Below, one piece after another: positions 9,840-18,953 of a stretch of 64,000 nt of DNA. The stretch covers positions 49,693 to 113,692 of the forward strand of contig CACZLE010000001.1 in the NCBI GenBank assembly GCA_902781945.1, in the 5' to 3' direction. The DNA is from an uncultured Eubacteriales bacterium. GTDB lineage: Bacteria > Bacillota > Clostridia > Christensenellales > Aristaeellaceae. The notes below the pieces were generated by a model, which was given only the letters and a program-made list of their open reading frames with translations, had not been told where the DNA came from and ran no database searches. Position 1 is the stretch's first letter. Each line of letters begins with the position of its first letter. The position numbers and the translations under genes were made by a program.

Positions 9840-11420
9840 TTACTTGACGTGGTTTTGCAGCGCGGCGCGCACAGCGCCGGGACCGGCCAGCATCTCACGG
9901 AAGAAAGTCTCCACTTTGTTTGCCAGACCAGCTTCCTTTAAGCTGATGCCAAACAGCTTTTCATCGCCCAGCAGGTCATTCAGCTTGCCATTGGCGCTGT
10001 CCGGATCGCCCAGCTGAACGCCGTCGAGCTTTGCTTGCAGGGTTTCCAACAGGGGATCGGGGCTGACCTCCATGGGCTGACCCTGATCATCCACGCCCAG
10101 CAGATACCGCAGCCATCCGGCCAGCACCAGGGGGATGGCATTCAGCTTGGAAGCGTCCAAAGACGGATCGGCACAATAGCACTTGATGGTCTCGCCGAAA
10201 CGGATGGATACTTTCTGGCTGGTGTCGCAGGCGATGCGCTGGGGCGTATCGGGCATGAAGGGGTTGGGCAGGCGAACGTTGACCACGGTGTCAATGAAGG
10301 CGCGGGGATCGATGACGCCGGGATCGGTGACCACAGGCAGGCCTTCGTCATAACCGACGGCATGGACCAGACGCACCAGGTCAGCGTCCTTCATTTCTGC
10401 GGAGATCCGCTGATAGCCCAGCATGCAGCCGAATACGGCCAGGGCGGTGTGCAGGGGATTCAGACAGGTGCACACCTTCATGCGCTCCACCTTGTTGACG
10501 GTTTCCCGGTCCGTGAACAGGAAGCCCGCTTTTTCCAGAGCGGGACGCCCGTTGGGAAAATCGTCCTCGATCACCAGATACTCGCTTTCCTCCGCATTGA
10601 CGAAGGGGGCAATATGGGTCCCGCGGGAAGTGACCACGGGGTCAAGGCCCTGCAGACCGTCCGCGCGGAGCATAGCTTCCACAGAGGCGTCCGGGCGCGG
10701 GGTGATCTTATCGATCATGGTCCAGGGGAAGGAAACCTTGGCGGGATCGCTGACATAGGCGATGAAACCCGCATCGCCCCAGCCCTCCGCGAAGGCCAGG
10801 ATGGCGGCCTTCAATTTATCGCCGTTATGGGAGCAGTTGTCCATGCTCACCATGGCGATGGGCGCGGCGCCCGTCTCATAGCGATGATAGAGCAGACTGG
10901 CTACCTTGCCGATATAGCTCTGGGGTTTACGAGGGCCGTTGGCGAAATCGGCGGTGACGGCGGGGGGGATGGCATAGCCCTTTTCCGTGATGGTAAAGGA
11001 GGCCATTTGCAGGCTGGAATTGGCGAACAACTCCAATAAATGATTGTATTCCTTTTCGTTTTCGCTGTCAAGGATGCAGCTCTCCGCGATGCTGCCGATG
11101 ACGGTCTTTTCCACGCTGCCGTCGGATTTCAGCGTGACCAGCAGGGTATAGTTATCGCTGGCGCGATAGCCCTTTTCGATGGTTTCGTAATCGAAGCCTT
11201 CCACGGCGATGATACCGGCGCGCATGATGGCTCTGTCCAACAGCTTCTGCACGCCGTTGCACTGGAAGGCGCGGAAGATATTGCCCGCGCCAAAGTGCAC
11301 CCACACCGGATGCTCCCGGGTATAGGCGATCATGGCTTCGCGATCAAAGGCGGGCAGGGTATAGCCCTTTTCTTCCCATGCCGCGCGGTTTTTCAGTCCC
11401 TGTTCATTGAGTAGCAGCAT
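9840..11420 (-). CDS. uxuB: Fructuronate reductase (mannitol dehydrogenase family)
   Basis: The protein reduces D-fructuronate to D-mannonate with NADH. It has 526 residues from the ATG at 11420. An in-frame TTG seven codons upstream was rejected because the AGGGAG site lies between them. The long-chain polyol dehydrogenase signature VHFGAGNIFRAF near the N-terminus forms the nucleotide-binding loop, and KVCTCLNPLHTALAVFGC is the central substrate region. The start lies 1 bp after the uxuA stop, so translation is probably coupled. It is a distant paralogue of uxaB in the same operon; assignment to the glucuronate branch rests on adjacency to uxuA. Confidence 0.88.
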   Translation of the reverse strand: MLLLNEQGLKNRAAWEEKGYTLPAFDREAMIAYTREHPVWVHFGAGNIFRAFQCNGVQKLLDRAIMRAGIIAVEGFDYETIEKGYRASDNYTLLVTLKSDGSVEKTVIGSIAESCILDSENEKEYNHLLELFANSSLQMASFTITEKGYAIPPAVTADFANGPRKPQSYIGKVASLLYHRYETGAAPIAMVSMDNCSHNGDKLKAAILAFAEGWGDAGFIAYVSDPAKVSFPWTMIDKITPRPDASVEAMLRADGLQGLDPVVTSRGTHIAPFVNAEESEYLVIEDDFPNGRPALEKAGFLFTDRETVNKVERMKVCTCLNPLHTALAVFGCMLGYQRISAEMKDADLVRLVHAVGYDEGLPVVTDPGVIDPRAFIDTVVNVRLPNPFMPDTPQRIACDTSQKVSIRFGETIKCYCADPSLDASKLNAIPLVLAGWLRYLLGVDDQGQPMEVSPDPLLETLQAKLDGVQLGDPDSANGKLNDLLGDEKLFGISLKEAGLANKVETFFREMLAGPGAVRAALQNHVK

Positions 11421-11421
11421 C

Positions 11422-12495
11422 TTATTTTTCTCCCTTTTCAATGGCTTCCCACAGGCCGTTCAGATACGCAGCGCCCAGTGCCCGGTCATAGAGGCCGTAG
11501 CCCGGACGGCCCTGCTCGTCCCAGATCATGCGGCCATGGTCGGGGCGGATGTAGGTATCGGGGCAGGTATCGTGGATGGCCTTCATGATCTCATACAGAT
11601 CCAGATCGCCGGTGGAGGAAAGATGAGCGGCTTCGCGGAAGTGATGATAGCCCAGATATTTGACGTTGCGCACGTGCATGGCGCCGATGCGGTCCATCTG
11701 ACCGAAATGGCGGATGATGGCGGGGATATCATTGTCCGGGTTGGAGCCGAGAGAACCGGTGCACAGGCACAGGGTGTTGGCGGGGCTGTCGTGCAGCTTC
11801 ACCATCTTGTCGAAGTCCTCCTGGCTGTGGGTGATGCGGGGCAGGCCGAAGATGGGCCAGGCGGGGTCATCGGGATGGCAGGCCATGCGCACGCCCGCTT
11901 CCTCACAAACGGGAATTACAGCGTCCAGGAAGTACTTAAAGTTTTTCCGCAGATCATCCGGACCTATGTTTTCATACTGTTTGAGGGTCTTTTCCAGCAG
12001 GGCCAGACGCTCCGGTTCCCAGCCGGGCAGGGTGAAGCCCTTGCTGTCCTCGGCGGTCTTGCGCACGATCTCCAGGGGACCCATTTCGCCCAGGTCTTTT
12101 TCGTCAAAGTACAGGCTGTTGCTGCCGTCCTCGGGGATGATCCGGGCCAGGTCGGTGCGCAGCCAGTCGAACACGGGCATGAAGTTGTATACGATCACCT
12201 TGACCCCGTGCTTGGCCAGCATGCGGATGGTGGAAATGTAATTGGCAATATATTCCTCGCGGCTGGGCAAGCCGATCTTGATATCTTCATGGACGTTGAC
12301 GCTTTCGATCACTTCAATCTCCAGCCCGGCGTCGTTCACCTCTTTTTTGAGGGCCACGAATTCAGCCTCGGGCCAGTCCACGCCCGCGGGCTTGTCCAGC
12401 AGGCCCATCAGGCCCGTCATGCCGGGGATCTGCTTTACGTATTTCAGGGGAATGGGATCGCTCTGGCTGCCGTACCAGCGGAAGGTCATTTTCAT
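11422..12495 (-). CDS. uxuA: Mannonate dehydratase UxuA
   Basis: UxuA dehydrates D-mannonate to 2-keto-3-deoxygluconate with a divalent metal. The 357-residue TIM barrel starts MKMTFRWYG; the ATG at 12495 was chosen because AAGGAG lies 9 bp upstream and the longer frame uses a TTG inside that site. Family motifs include [29 protein letters not shown], and [13 protein letters not shown]. It sits between eda and uxuB. Confidence 0.95.
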   Translation of the reverse strand: MKMTFRWYGSQSDPIPLKYVKQIPGMTGLMGLLDKPAGVDWPEAEFVALKKEVNDAGLEIEVIESVNVHEDIKIGLPSREEYIANYISTIRMLAKHGVKVIVYNFMPVFDWLRTDLARIIPEDGSNSLYFDEKDLGEMGPLEIVRKTAEDSKGFTLPGWEPERLALLEKTLKQYENIGPDDLRKNFKYFLDAVIPVCEEAGVRMACHPDDPAWPIFGLPRITHSQEDFDKMVKLHDSPANTLCLCTGSLGSNPDNDIPAIIRHFGQMDRIGAMHVRNVKYLGYHHFREAAHLSSTGDLDLYEIMKAIHDTCPDTYIRPDHGRMIWDEQGRPGYGLYDRALGAAYLNGLWEAIEKGEK

Positions 12496-12559
12496 AAGCA
12501 CAGTCTCCTTCAAAACGCAATGAAGCGGGTATACCTCAAAAGCATACCCGCGAAATGAT

Positions 12560-13198
12560 TTAGCCTCTGATTTCCTTCACGATGGCCGCGGCTTCGCGCA
12601 CCATGTTTTCGATCTCGTCAAACTTGCCTTCCTTGACCAGGCTGCCGCTGACCATCCAACTGCCGCCGCAGGCCACGATGCGGTCATATTTGAGGTAATC
12701 GCGCACGTTGTCCGCGTTGATGCCGCCGGTGGGCATGAAGTTGAGGCCCACATAGGGAGCGCACAGGGCCTTGATCATCTTGAGGCCGCCGGAGGGCTCA
12801 GCAGGGAAGAACTTGAGCACGTCCAGATCAAACTGCAGGGCGGCTTCGATCTCGGTGGGGGTGCACACGCCGGGGGTCATGGGAACGCCGCGCTTGAGCA
12901 CATATTCGGTCACCTTGGGGTTGAAGCCGGGGCTGACGATGAACTTGGCGCCCGCGTCGATGGCGCGATCCGCCTGCTCGCAGGTCAGCACGGTGCCCGC
13001 GCCGATGATCATATCGGGATAAGCCTTGGCCATCTGGCGGATGGACTCCTCGGCGGCGGCGGTGCGGAAGGTCACCTCAGCGCAGGGCAGACCGCCGTTC
13101 ACCAGGCGCTCGGCCAGTGGCAGGGCGTCCTTGGCGTCGTTGAGCACCACCACGGGCACGATGCCCAGCTTTTGCAGCTTTTTCATCATCTCAGTCAT
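12560..13198 (-). CDS. eda: KDPG/KHG aldolase Eda
   Basis: Eda cleaves 2-keto-3-deoxy-6-phosphogluconate to pyruvate and glyceraldehyde 3-phosphate, the exit of the pathway. The 212-residue class I aldolase has E41 in AEVTFRT with R45, and the Schiff-base lysine K129 in VLKFFPAEP. The phosphate-binding MPTGGI follows. GGAGG lies upstream of the ATG. It is placed between uxaA and uxuA in the operon. Confidence 0.95.
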   Translation of the reverse strand: MTEMMKKLQKLGIVPVVVLNDAKDALPLAERLVNGGLPCAEVTFRTAAAEESIRQMAKAYPDMIIGAGTVLTCEQADRAIDAGAKFIVSPGFNPKVTEYVLKRGVPMTPGVCTPTEIEAALQFDLDVLKFFPAEPSGGLKMIKALCAPYVGLNFMPTGGINADNVRDYLKYDRIVACGGSWMVSGSLVKEGKFDEIENMVREAAAIVKEIRG

Positions 13199-13225
13199 GG
13201 ATATATCCTCCCTATATTAAAATCA

Positions 13226-14707
13226 TTAGAGTGTAACGCCTTGTTTGAAGATGGCCAGATCGTGGAAGCCGTTCTGCTCGTTACGGGCAGGCTTGCCGGA
13301 GGCCACGGCCAGCACGTATTCCATCAGCTCGTTGCACAGCTGCTCCAGGGTCATGCCGTCCAGCAACCGCCCGGCATTGAAATCGATCCAGTTCTTTTTA
13401 TGCTGCGCCAGCGGAGAATTGGAAGCGATCTTGATGGTGGGCACAGGACAGCCAAAGGGGGTGCCGCGGCCGGTGGAGAAAAGGATCAGCTGTGCGCCGG
13501 AAACGGCCAGGGCCGTGGCGGCCACAAGATCATTGCCGGGGGCGGAAAGCAGATTCAGGCCCTGATTCTCCACATGCTCGCCATAGGCCAGCACGCCGCG
13601 CACCGGGGAGGAGCCGCTCTTCTGGGTGCAGCCCAGGGCCTTGTCCTCCAGGGTAGTGATGCCTCCGGCCTTGTTGCCGGGGGAAGGATTCTCGTACACA
13701 GGCATGTGGTAGGCTTCAAAGTAGCCCTTGAAATCGTTGATCAGCGAGACCGTCTTATGGAACAGCGCCTCGTTTTCGCAGCGGCCCATCAGGATGGTTT
13801 CGGCGCCGAACATTTCCGGCACTTCCGTCAGGATGGTGCTGCCGCCCATGGAGGTCAGCAGATCGGAGAATACGCCGATGGTGGGATTGGCGGTGATGCC
13901 GGAAAGGCCGTCTGAGCCGCCGCACTTGAGCCCCACCACCAATTGATCCGCGCTGCAGGGCACGCGCTTGTCCGCCTGCATATTGACGGCCAGCTCCTCC
14001 AGCAGCTTCATACCCTCTTCCAGTTCATCTTCCGCCTGCTGGCAGATCAGAAAGCGCACGCGGCTTTCATCATAATCTCCCATATAGGGCTTGATCTGCT
14101 CGATGCCGCTGTTTTCGCAGCCCAGGCCCAGCACCAGCACGCCGCCGGCATTGGGATGGGTGGCCAGGCTGGCCAGCACCTTGCGGGTATTGTTCTGATC
14201 ATCGCCCAATTGGCTGCATCCGTAGGGATGGGGGAAGGCATAGACACCCTCCACCGGGCCTCCCACCAGCTTCTGTGCCTGATGGACCAGGGCCTTGGCC
14301 ACGTCGTTGACACAGCCCACGGTGGGCACGATCCACAGCTCATTGCGGATGCCGGGACGGCCAACCTTGCGTGGATAGCCCATGAAAGTGCCGGGCTCCC
14401 GCCTGGTCACAGCAGGATGAGTGGGCTGATAGATATATTCCTTTTGTCCGCTGAGCAGGGTGTGCAGATTGTGGGTATGGATGTGCGCGCCCTGACGGAT
14501 ATCCTCGGTGGCTTCACCGATGGGAAAGCCGTATTTGATCACCGGCTCGCCTTTTTTGATGTCGCGCAGGGCCACCTTATGGCCCATGGGGATAGCGTCC
14601 AGCAGGGTGACCTGGCCGCTGCCATAGGAAACGATGCTGCCCTTTTCCAAGGGCTTCAAAGCCACAGCCACCAGGTCTTTCTCTGTGATGCGAACCAATT
14701 CGTTCAT
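13226..14707 (-). CDS. uxaA: Altronate dehydratase UxaA
   Basis: UxaA dehydrates D-altronate to 2-keto-3-deoxygluconate, the galacturonate branch. The 493-residue single-chain enzyme has an N-terminal SAF-like domain (about 1-95, with IKYGFPIGEATEDI and HIHTHNLHTLL) and the C-terminal catalytic domain with GYPRKVGRPGIRNELWIVPT, GCSQLGDDQ, LGLGCENSGIEQI, LKCGGSDGLSGITANP and TGRGTPFGCP. The conserved cysteines fit a metal-dependent enzyme. It lies 15 bp downstream of uxaB. Confidence 0.95.
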   Translation of the reverse strand: MNELVRITEKDLVAVALKPLEKGSIVSYGSGQVTLLDAIPMGHKVALRDIKKGEPVIKYGFPIGEATEDIRQGAHIHTHNLHTLLSGQKEYIYQPTHPAVTRREPGTFMGYPRKVGRPGIRNELWIVPTVGCVNDVAKALVHQAQKLVGGPVEGVYAFPHPYGCSQLGDDQNNTRKVLASLATHPNAGGVLVLGLGCENSGIEQIKPYMGDYDESRVRFLICQQAEDELEEGMKLLEELAVNMQADKRVPCSADQLVVGLKCGGSDGLSGITANPTIGVFSDLLTSMGGSTILTEVPEMFGAETILMGRCENEALFHKTVSLINDFKGYFEAYHMPVYENPSPGNKAGGITTLEDKALGCTQKSGSSPVRGVLAYGEHVENQGLNLLSAPGNDLVAATALAVSGAQLILFSTGRGTPFGCPVPTIKIASNSPLAQHKKNWIDFNAGRLLDGMTLEQLCNELMEYVLAVASGKPARNEQNGFHDLAIFKQGVTL

Positions 14708-14722
14708 GGCAGATCCTCCATT

Positions 14723-16210
14723 TTACAGGCAGGAACGATAAGCGGCCAGAGCGCCTTCTTTGCGGATCAGGGCGAGGTCCTGGGCCACAGCGGTTTCAAA
14801 GCCGGAAATGGCGGTTAGATCCTGACCCCACATATCGGTGTTGGTCAGCACTGCGTGCACCAGGTCCTCCGTGCTGTCGTCCTTGTGGGCCCAGTAGAAT
14901 TCCAGCGCCCAGCGATCGTCGGACACGGTGTATTCGTTGCCCTTGGCGCGGCGGCACACCAGGCCACTGTCGGTCAGGGCCTGAATGTCGTTGGAATAGA
15001 AAGCGATATAGGCCGCCAGGCTCATGGTCAGGCAGGCGGGCAGTTTGCCGTTGATTTGGATGTAGTCCAGCAGAGAGGGCATATTGCGGGCGCGCCATTT
15101 GGAGGTGGAATTGAGGCTGATGCTCATGAGCTCATGATTGACGAAGGGGTTGTTGAAGCGATCCTGCACGGCGGAGGCAAAGTTCATCAGGTCGTCCTTA
15201 TCCAGGGGCAGGGTGGGGATCACTTCTTCATAGAGCATCTTGTTCATGAAGCCCAGCACGGTGTCGTCGTGCATGCAATCCCGCACGATGTCGAAGCCCG
15301 CCAGATACGCGCCCAGCACAAAGCCCGTGTGCGCGCCGTTCAGGATGCGCACCTTGCGCTTTTTATAGGGAGTCACGTCCGGCACCACAGACACGGGCAC
15401 GCCGGCCTTTTTGAAGGGCAGGCGGTCTTCCAGCTCGGCAGGGCCTTCGATGGCCCAGAAGCCGAACACCTCGCCTACGTCGGTCAGGGGATCGTCATAG
15501 CCGTTGGCGGCGGCCAGGGCCTTGACTTCTTCGGGGTCACGGATACGGCCCGGGACGATGCGGTCCACCAAGGTGGAGCAGAACAGGTTCTTCTCATTGA
15601 TCCAGGCGCGGAAACCGGCGTCCAGACCCCAGTCGTCGATATACTGGTTGACGCACTTGAGCAGCTCTTTGCCGTTGTTGTCGATCAGCTCGCAGGAAAG
15701 GATGGTGAGTCCAGGCAGACCGGCGGTATAGCGCTCATAGAGCACACGGGTCAGCTTGGCGGGGAAGCTGATGGGGGGCACCTGGTCAAATTTGCTTTCA
15801 TTTTCATGCACGATCCCGGCCTCGGTGGTATTGGACACCACAAGCTCCAGATCGGGGCTCTTGGCCAGCGCCAGCACGTCGTCCCAGTCACGGTAAGGAT
15901 TGAGGCAGCGGCTTACGGCGGAGATGACGCGCTTGTCATCCACCTTGCGGCCCTTTTCGCTGCCGCGCAGATACAGGGTATACAGGCCTTCCTGGGCGTT
16001 GACCAGATCGGTCAGGCCCTGGCCGATGGGCTGAATCAGCACGACCTTGCCGTTATAACCGGCTTTTTCATTGGCGATATCGATAAAATCATCCACAAAG
16101 GCCCGCAGAAAATTGCCTTCGCCGAACTGCATCACCTGTTCCGGCGCGTCTTTCAGGATATATCCGGGATAACCGGACTGTTTCAGCACTTCGTAATTCA
16201 ATTGAGCCAT
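14723..16210 (-). CDS. uxaB: Tagaturonate reductase UxaB
   Basis: UxaB reduces D-tagaturonate to D-altronate with NADH. The start at 16210 (MAQLNYEVL, 495 residues) was chosen because AGGAGGG lies 8 bp upstream; an in-frame ATG 45 nt further up lies close to the -10 box and has no ribosome site. The polyol dehydrogenase signature is MQFGEGNFLRAFVDDF, and KVRILNGAHTG is the conserved substrate motif that separates UxaB from UxuB. It is the first gene of the seven-gene operon and starts 36 bp downstream of the -10. Confidence 0.93.
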   Translation of the reverse strand: MAQLNYEVLKQSGYPGYILKDAPEQVMQFGEGNFLRAFVDDFIDIANEKAGYNGKVVLIQPIGQGLTDLVNAQEGLYTLYLRGSEKGRKVDDKRVISAVSRCLNPYRDWDDVLALAKSPDLELVVSNTTEAGIVHENESKFDQVPPISFPAKLTRVLYERYTAGLPGLTILSCELIDNNGKELLKCVNQYIDDWGLDAGFRAWINEKNLFCSTLVDRIVPGRIRDPEEVKALAAANGYDDPLTDVGEVFGFWAIEGPAELEDRLPFKKAGVPVSVVPDVTPYKKRKVRILNGAHTGFVLGAYLAGFDIVRDCMHDDTVLGFMNKMLYEEVIPTLPLDKDDLMNFASAVQDRFNNPFVNHELMSISLNSTSKWRARNMPSLLDYIQINGKLPACLTMSLAAYIAFYSNDIQALTDSGLVCRRAKGNEYTVSDDRWALEFYWAHKDDSTEDLVHAVLTNTDMWGQDLTAISGFETAVAQDLALIRKEGALAAYRSCL

Positions 16211-16246
16211 AGCGATCACCCTCCTAAGCGGCATCTTTCTGATCAA

Positions 16247-16275
16247 AGCATACAACTTTTTCCGCTTTTCGTCAA
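16247..16275 (-). promoter_or_regulatory. Promoter of the uronate operon (uxaB to uxaC)
   Basis: On the minus strand TTGACG (16275-16270) and TATGCT (16252-16247) are separated by 17 bp. This is the only strong promoter seen for the seven minus-strand genes down to the terminator at 7291. Confidence 0.75.
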
Positions 16276-16287
16276 CAAAAAAGGCCG

Positions 16288-16302
16288 AAATATCATATAT
16301 TT
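16288..16302. promoter_or_regulatory. Palindrome between the divergent pectin/uronate promoters (candidate operator)
   Basis: AAATAT-CAT-ATATTT is a perfect 6-bp inverted repeat with a 3-bp centre. It lies midway between the two outward-facing -35 boxes, where one regulator could control both operons. It is AT-rich, so an UP-element role or chance is also possible. No regulator gene for this locus is present in the window. Confidence 0.35.
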
Positions 16303-16304
16303 AC

Positions 16305-16333
16305 TTTACTTTATCCATATTTTCTGTTATGCT
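16305..16333 (+). promoter_or_regulatory. Promoter of the pectin operon
   Basis: TTTACT (16305-16310) and TATGCT (16328-16333) have a 17-bp spacer and share the -10 sequence with the divergent uronate promoter. It overlaps an upstream in-frame ATG at 16329, ruling that codon out as the gene start. Confidence 0.6.
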
Positions 16334-16379
16334 GGAAAAAACGTGCGGAAAAACCGCACTGATTATGGAGGAAACGGAT

Positions 16380-17222
16380 ATGAATATCGGCCTTCGCCTG
16401 CATGATACACTTCCCGGAAATCTGAATGAGCGCCTGGCTATCGCGGAAGGGCAGGGCTTCACCTGCGCCCATCTGGCCATGAGCAAGGTGATCCCCGGGT
16501 TCAAAATGGATGACGCGCCTTCCCTGCTGACGGAGGACCTGGCCCAGGAGGTCCGGGATCGATTTGCCGCCCATCATATGGAGTGCGCGGTGCTGGGCTG
16601 CTATCTGAAACTGGCGGCGCTGGATGGGGAGGAGCGCAAAAAGACGCAGGAAATCTATCGCGCGCATCTTCGGTTTGGCCGCATGATCGGCGCGCGGGTG
16701 GTGGGCACCGAGACCCCGGCCAGCGCCGCCAATCATTGGGATGAGGACGCCTGCCATGGGGAAGAAGCGCTGCGCCTCTTCATCGACAGCCTGCGCTCTG
16801 TGGTGCAATGGGCGGAGGAAGAGGACGCCATCATCGCCGTGGAACCCGTCATCAGCCATATCGTGCATACGCCGGAGCGGGCGGAACGGGTGCTGGACGC
16901 CCTTAAATCCGATCATCTGCAGATCATTCTGGATGCCGTCAACCTGTTTTCCATGGATCATCTGGATCAGGCCGACGTCATCGTGGAGGATGCCATTCGT
17001 CGTCTGGGGGACAAGGTAACGGTGCTGCACATGAAGGATTATGAGCCTGCTCCCGGCGAAAAACGGCCCCGGCCCATTGCCTGCGGCACAGGCCATATGC
17101 GGTATGACGCGCTGCTGCGTTTTGCCAAGCAGAAGAGTCTGCCTATGACGCTGGAAAATACCAAGCCGGAAAACGCCCAGGCCACCCGGGAATATCTGGA
17201 GAAGCTGGCTGCTGCGCTGTAA
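16380..17222 (+). CDS. Sugar phosphate isomerase/epimerase-like TIM-barrel protein
   Basis: The 280-residue protein begins MNIGLRLHDTLPG after GGAGGA. It has the xylose isomerase-like barrel pattern: VVGTETP, AVEPVISHIVHTPERA, LQIILDAVNLF, and VLHMKDYEP with acidic and histidine residues suited to a divalent metal (E, D, H at strand ends). The family includes IolE, IolI, hydroxypyruvate isomerase and sugar epimerases, so the substrate is not determined. As first gene of the pectin operon it probably acts on a uronate or ketouronate intermediate (inference). No kdgF is visible, so work on unsaturated galacturonate is one possibility. Confidence 0.72.
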   Translation: MNIGLRLHDTLPGNLNERLAIAEGQGFTCAHLAMSKVIPGFKMDDAPSLLTEDLAQEVRDRFAAHHMECAVLGCYLKLAALDGEERKKTQEIYRAHLRFGRMIGARVVGTETPASAANHWDEDACHGEEALRLFIDSLRSVVQWAEEEDAIIAVEPVISHIVHTPERAERVLDALKSDHLQIILDAVNLFSMDHLDQADVIVEDAIRRLGDKVTVLHMKDYEPAPGEKRPRPIACGTGHMRYDALLRFAKQKSLPMTLENTKPENAQATREYLEKLAAAL

Positions 17223-17235
17223 GGAGGAAAAGAGA

Positions 17236-18216
17236 ATGGTGATCATTGCCAAGGACGGCACGGGCGATTTTGAGTCGGTGCAGGCGGCCATAGACGCTGT
17301 TTCACCGTCGGACGATTCCACGCAGACCATTCTGATCCGCAATGGTATTTATTGCGAGCGGGTGGTGGTGGATCGGGACAATGTGCGCATCGTTGGAGAA
17401 AACGCGGACAATACCGTGATCACCTGGAGCGCCTGCGCTCATGATCGGGACACAGAGGGAAAGGAAAAGGGGACGTTTTTATCCTTTACCTTCTTAGTGA
17501 CGGGAGCCCATGTGACGGTGGAAAACCTGACCATCCGCAACGATGCCGGGGACGGCAGCGTGGTTGGACAGGCGGTGGCGGTCTATGCCGCGGGAGATCA
17601 GGGCATATGGCGTGATTGCCGCCTGATCGCCCATCAGGATACGCTGTTCTGCGGTCCGGTGATGGCCAAGATCGGGGCCGAGATCGCGCCCCATTCCCTG
17701 GCAAACGCCGAATGCGTGGACAGCGTGGGGGACTGTCCCCTGACCCACAGCCGCCAATATTTTGAAAACTGCCTGATCCAGGGGGATGTGGATTTTATCT
17801 TCGGCCCCTATCGCTGCTGGTTTGAAAAGTGCGAACTGCGCATGAACGCCCGGGGCGGCTGGTATACCGCGGCCAACACGCCGGAGCAGCAGCCCTATGG
17901 CTTGGTGTTCCATGGCTGCCATCTCACCGGCGAGTGTGAAGCAGGCAAGGCCTATCTGGGACGTCCCTGGCGCAAATTCGCGCGGACGCTTTTCCTGGAA
18001 TGCGAGATGGATGCCTGCGTGGCGCCCTGCGGGTTTATCGATTGGGACGAGAACCGGGTGATCACTCCGCGGTGCGGCGAGTGGCGCTCCACAGGCGCGG
18101 GCGCGTGTGCCGCGCGGCATCCGTCCCAGCGGCGGCTGACGGATGAAGAAGCGCGCCGCGTCACCATCCGGGAGGTCCTGGGGGACTGGATGGATAAAAC
18201 GGATATATCTCATTGA
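17236..18216 (+). CDS. Pectin methylesterase (CE8), cytoplasmic
   Basis: The enzyme removes methyl esters from homogalacturonan. The 326-residue right-handed beta-helix carries the family motifs in order: GQAVAVY, HQDTLF with D135, DFIFGPYRCWFE with D186, and YLGRPWRKFART with R243, matching the two aspartates and the arginine of the CE8 site. The sequence starts directly with the DGTGDFESVQAAIDA core and has no signal peptide, so it should act on imported oligosaccharides rather than polymer. It follows the TIM-barrel gene by 13 bp. Confidence 0.93.
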   Translation: MVIIAKDGTGDFESVQAAIDAVSPSDDSTQTILIRNGIYCERVVVDRDNVRIVGENADNTVITWSACAHDRDTEGKEKGTFLSFTFLVTGAHVTVENLTIRNDAGDGSVVGQAVAVYAAGDQGIWRDCRLIAHQDTLFCGPVMAKIGAEIAPHSLANAECVDSVGDCPLTHSRQYFENCLIQGDVDFIFGPYRCWFEKCELRMNARGGWYTAANTPEQQPYGLVFHGCHLTGECEAGKAYLGRPWRKFARTLFLECEMDACVAPCGFIDWDENRVITPRCGEWRSTGAGACAARHPSQRRLTDEEARRVTIREVLGDWMDKTDISH

Positions 18217-18243
18217 AAAACCCGCACACTTTGATGGAAAACC

Positions 18244-18272
18244 TTGACATGGATGCGCGAGAACAGTATGAT
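18244..18272 (+). promoter_or_regulatory. Internal promoter upstream of the GH105-like/GH28/kduID genes
   Basis: TTGACA (18244-18249) and TATGAT (18267-18272) are separated by 17 bp in the 92-bp gap after the pectin methylesterase. A GGAGGAG site follows before the ATG at 18309. The downstream genes can therefore be expressed separately from the upstream two. Confidence 0.75.
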
Positions 18273-18308
18273 GGGATCGGATAAAAACGACATGGAGGAG
18301 CTGGCGGC

Positions 18309-18953
18309 ATGCAGACGAAAAACGCAAGGCTGACAGCCTATCTGAACGAGGAAGAACCGAGCGAGATCAAGCGCAGAGGCTGTATCGCGCTGTATCAGAG
18401 CACAGGGGATAAAATCTATCTGGAATATGTGCTCAACCATATGGACAAAAGCAGCGGCATGTCCTTGCTTTTTGCTTGGGGCGAAACGGGAGACGAAGCG
18501 TATCGCAAGGCCATGGACGCCCTGATGGAGCATTTGCCGGAAGTCACGGATGCAAAGACGCTTTATCAGGTGGCGCCCTTCCACGCGGCCTACGATGTGC
18601 GCTTTGGCGGACGCAAGGACGCTCGCCGGATCGCCGAGCTGTTTCAGCGCATGCAGGATCGTTTGACTGATCCCTGGTATATGCTGGCCCTGGTGGATTG
18701 CATCGAACAGATGGATATCCAGCTGTATGAGCACTATCGCGTACTGGCTGATCTGATCCTGAAAGCCGGTCAGACGATATGGCGAAAAAACGCCCTGAAC
18801 GCGGCAGACTGCTGTTTGCTGATGAAGGGAGCGCGGCTGGGGCTGCTTGATCCCGAAAAATATCTGACGCGGGCATTGGAGAGCTTCCCTTCTTTGGAAT
18901 GGGATGCATTCTGCCCGCTGGCGCTGGCCGAGCAGAGGAGGATAAACGCATGA
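18309..18953 (+). CDS. Small GH105/GH88-like alpha-helical protein, function uncertain
   Basis: A 214-residue, helix-rich protein without a signal peptide. A segment around residues 80-115 (DAKTLYQVAPFHAAY, then GGRKDARRIAELFQRM) resembles the core of unsaturated rhamnogalacturonyl/glucuronyl hydrolases, where an aspartate precedes a conserved P-F. Those enzymes are about 350-380 residues, so this would be a much reduced alpha/alpha toroid. Its stop overlaps the GH28 start (ATGA). An accessory role in removing unsaturated uronyl ends fits the neighbours, but the homology is weak and it may be a distinct family. Confidence 0.45.
   Translation: MQTKNARLTAYLNEEEPSEIKRRGCIALYQSTGDKIYLEYVLNHMDKSSGMSLLFAWGETGDEAYRKAMDALMEHLPEVTDAKTLYQVAPFHAAYDVRFGGRKDARRIAELFQRMQDRLTDPWYMLALVDCIEQMDIQLYEHYRVLADLILKAGQTIWRKNALNAADCCLLMKGARLGLLDPEKYLTRALESFPSLEWDAFCPLALAEQRRINA

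Noticed and set aside
16211..16246. Riboswitch or long leader before uxaB
   Set aside because: The leader is only about 35-40 nt from the promoter to the start codon, too short for a known aptamer plus expression platform.
14723..16255. Upstream ATG at 16255 as the uxaB start
   Set aside because: It lies only a few bases from the -10 box, has no ribosome site and would remove the AGGAGGG-ATG arrangement at 16210.
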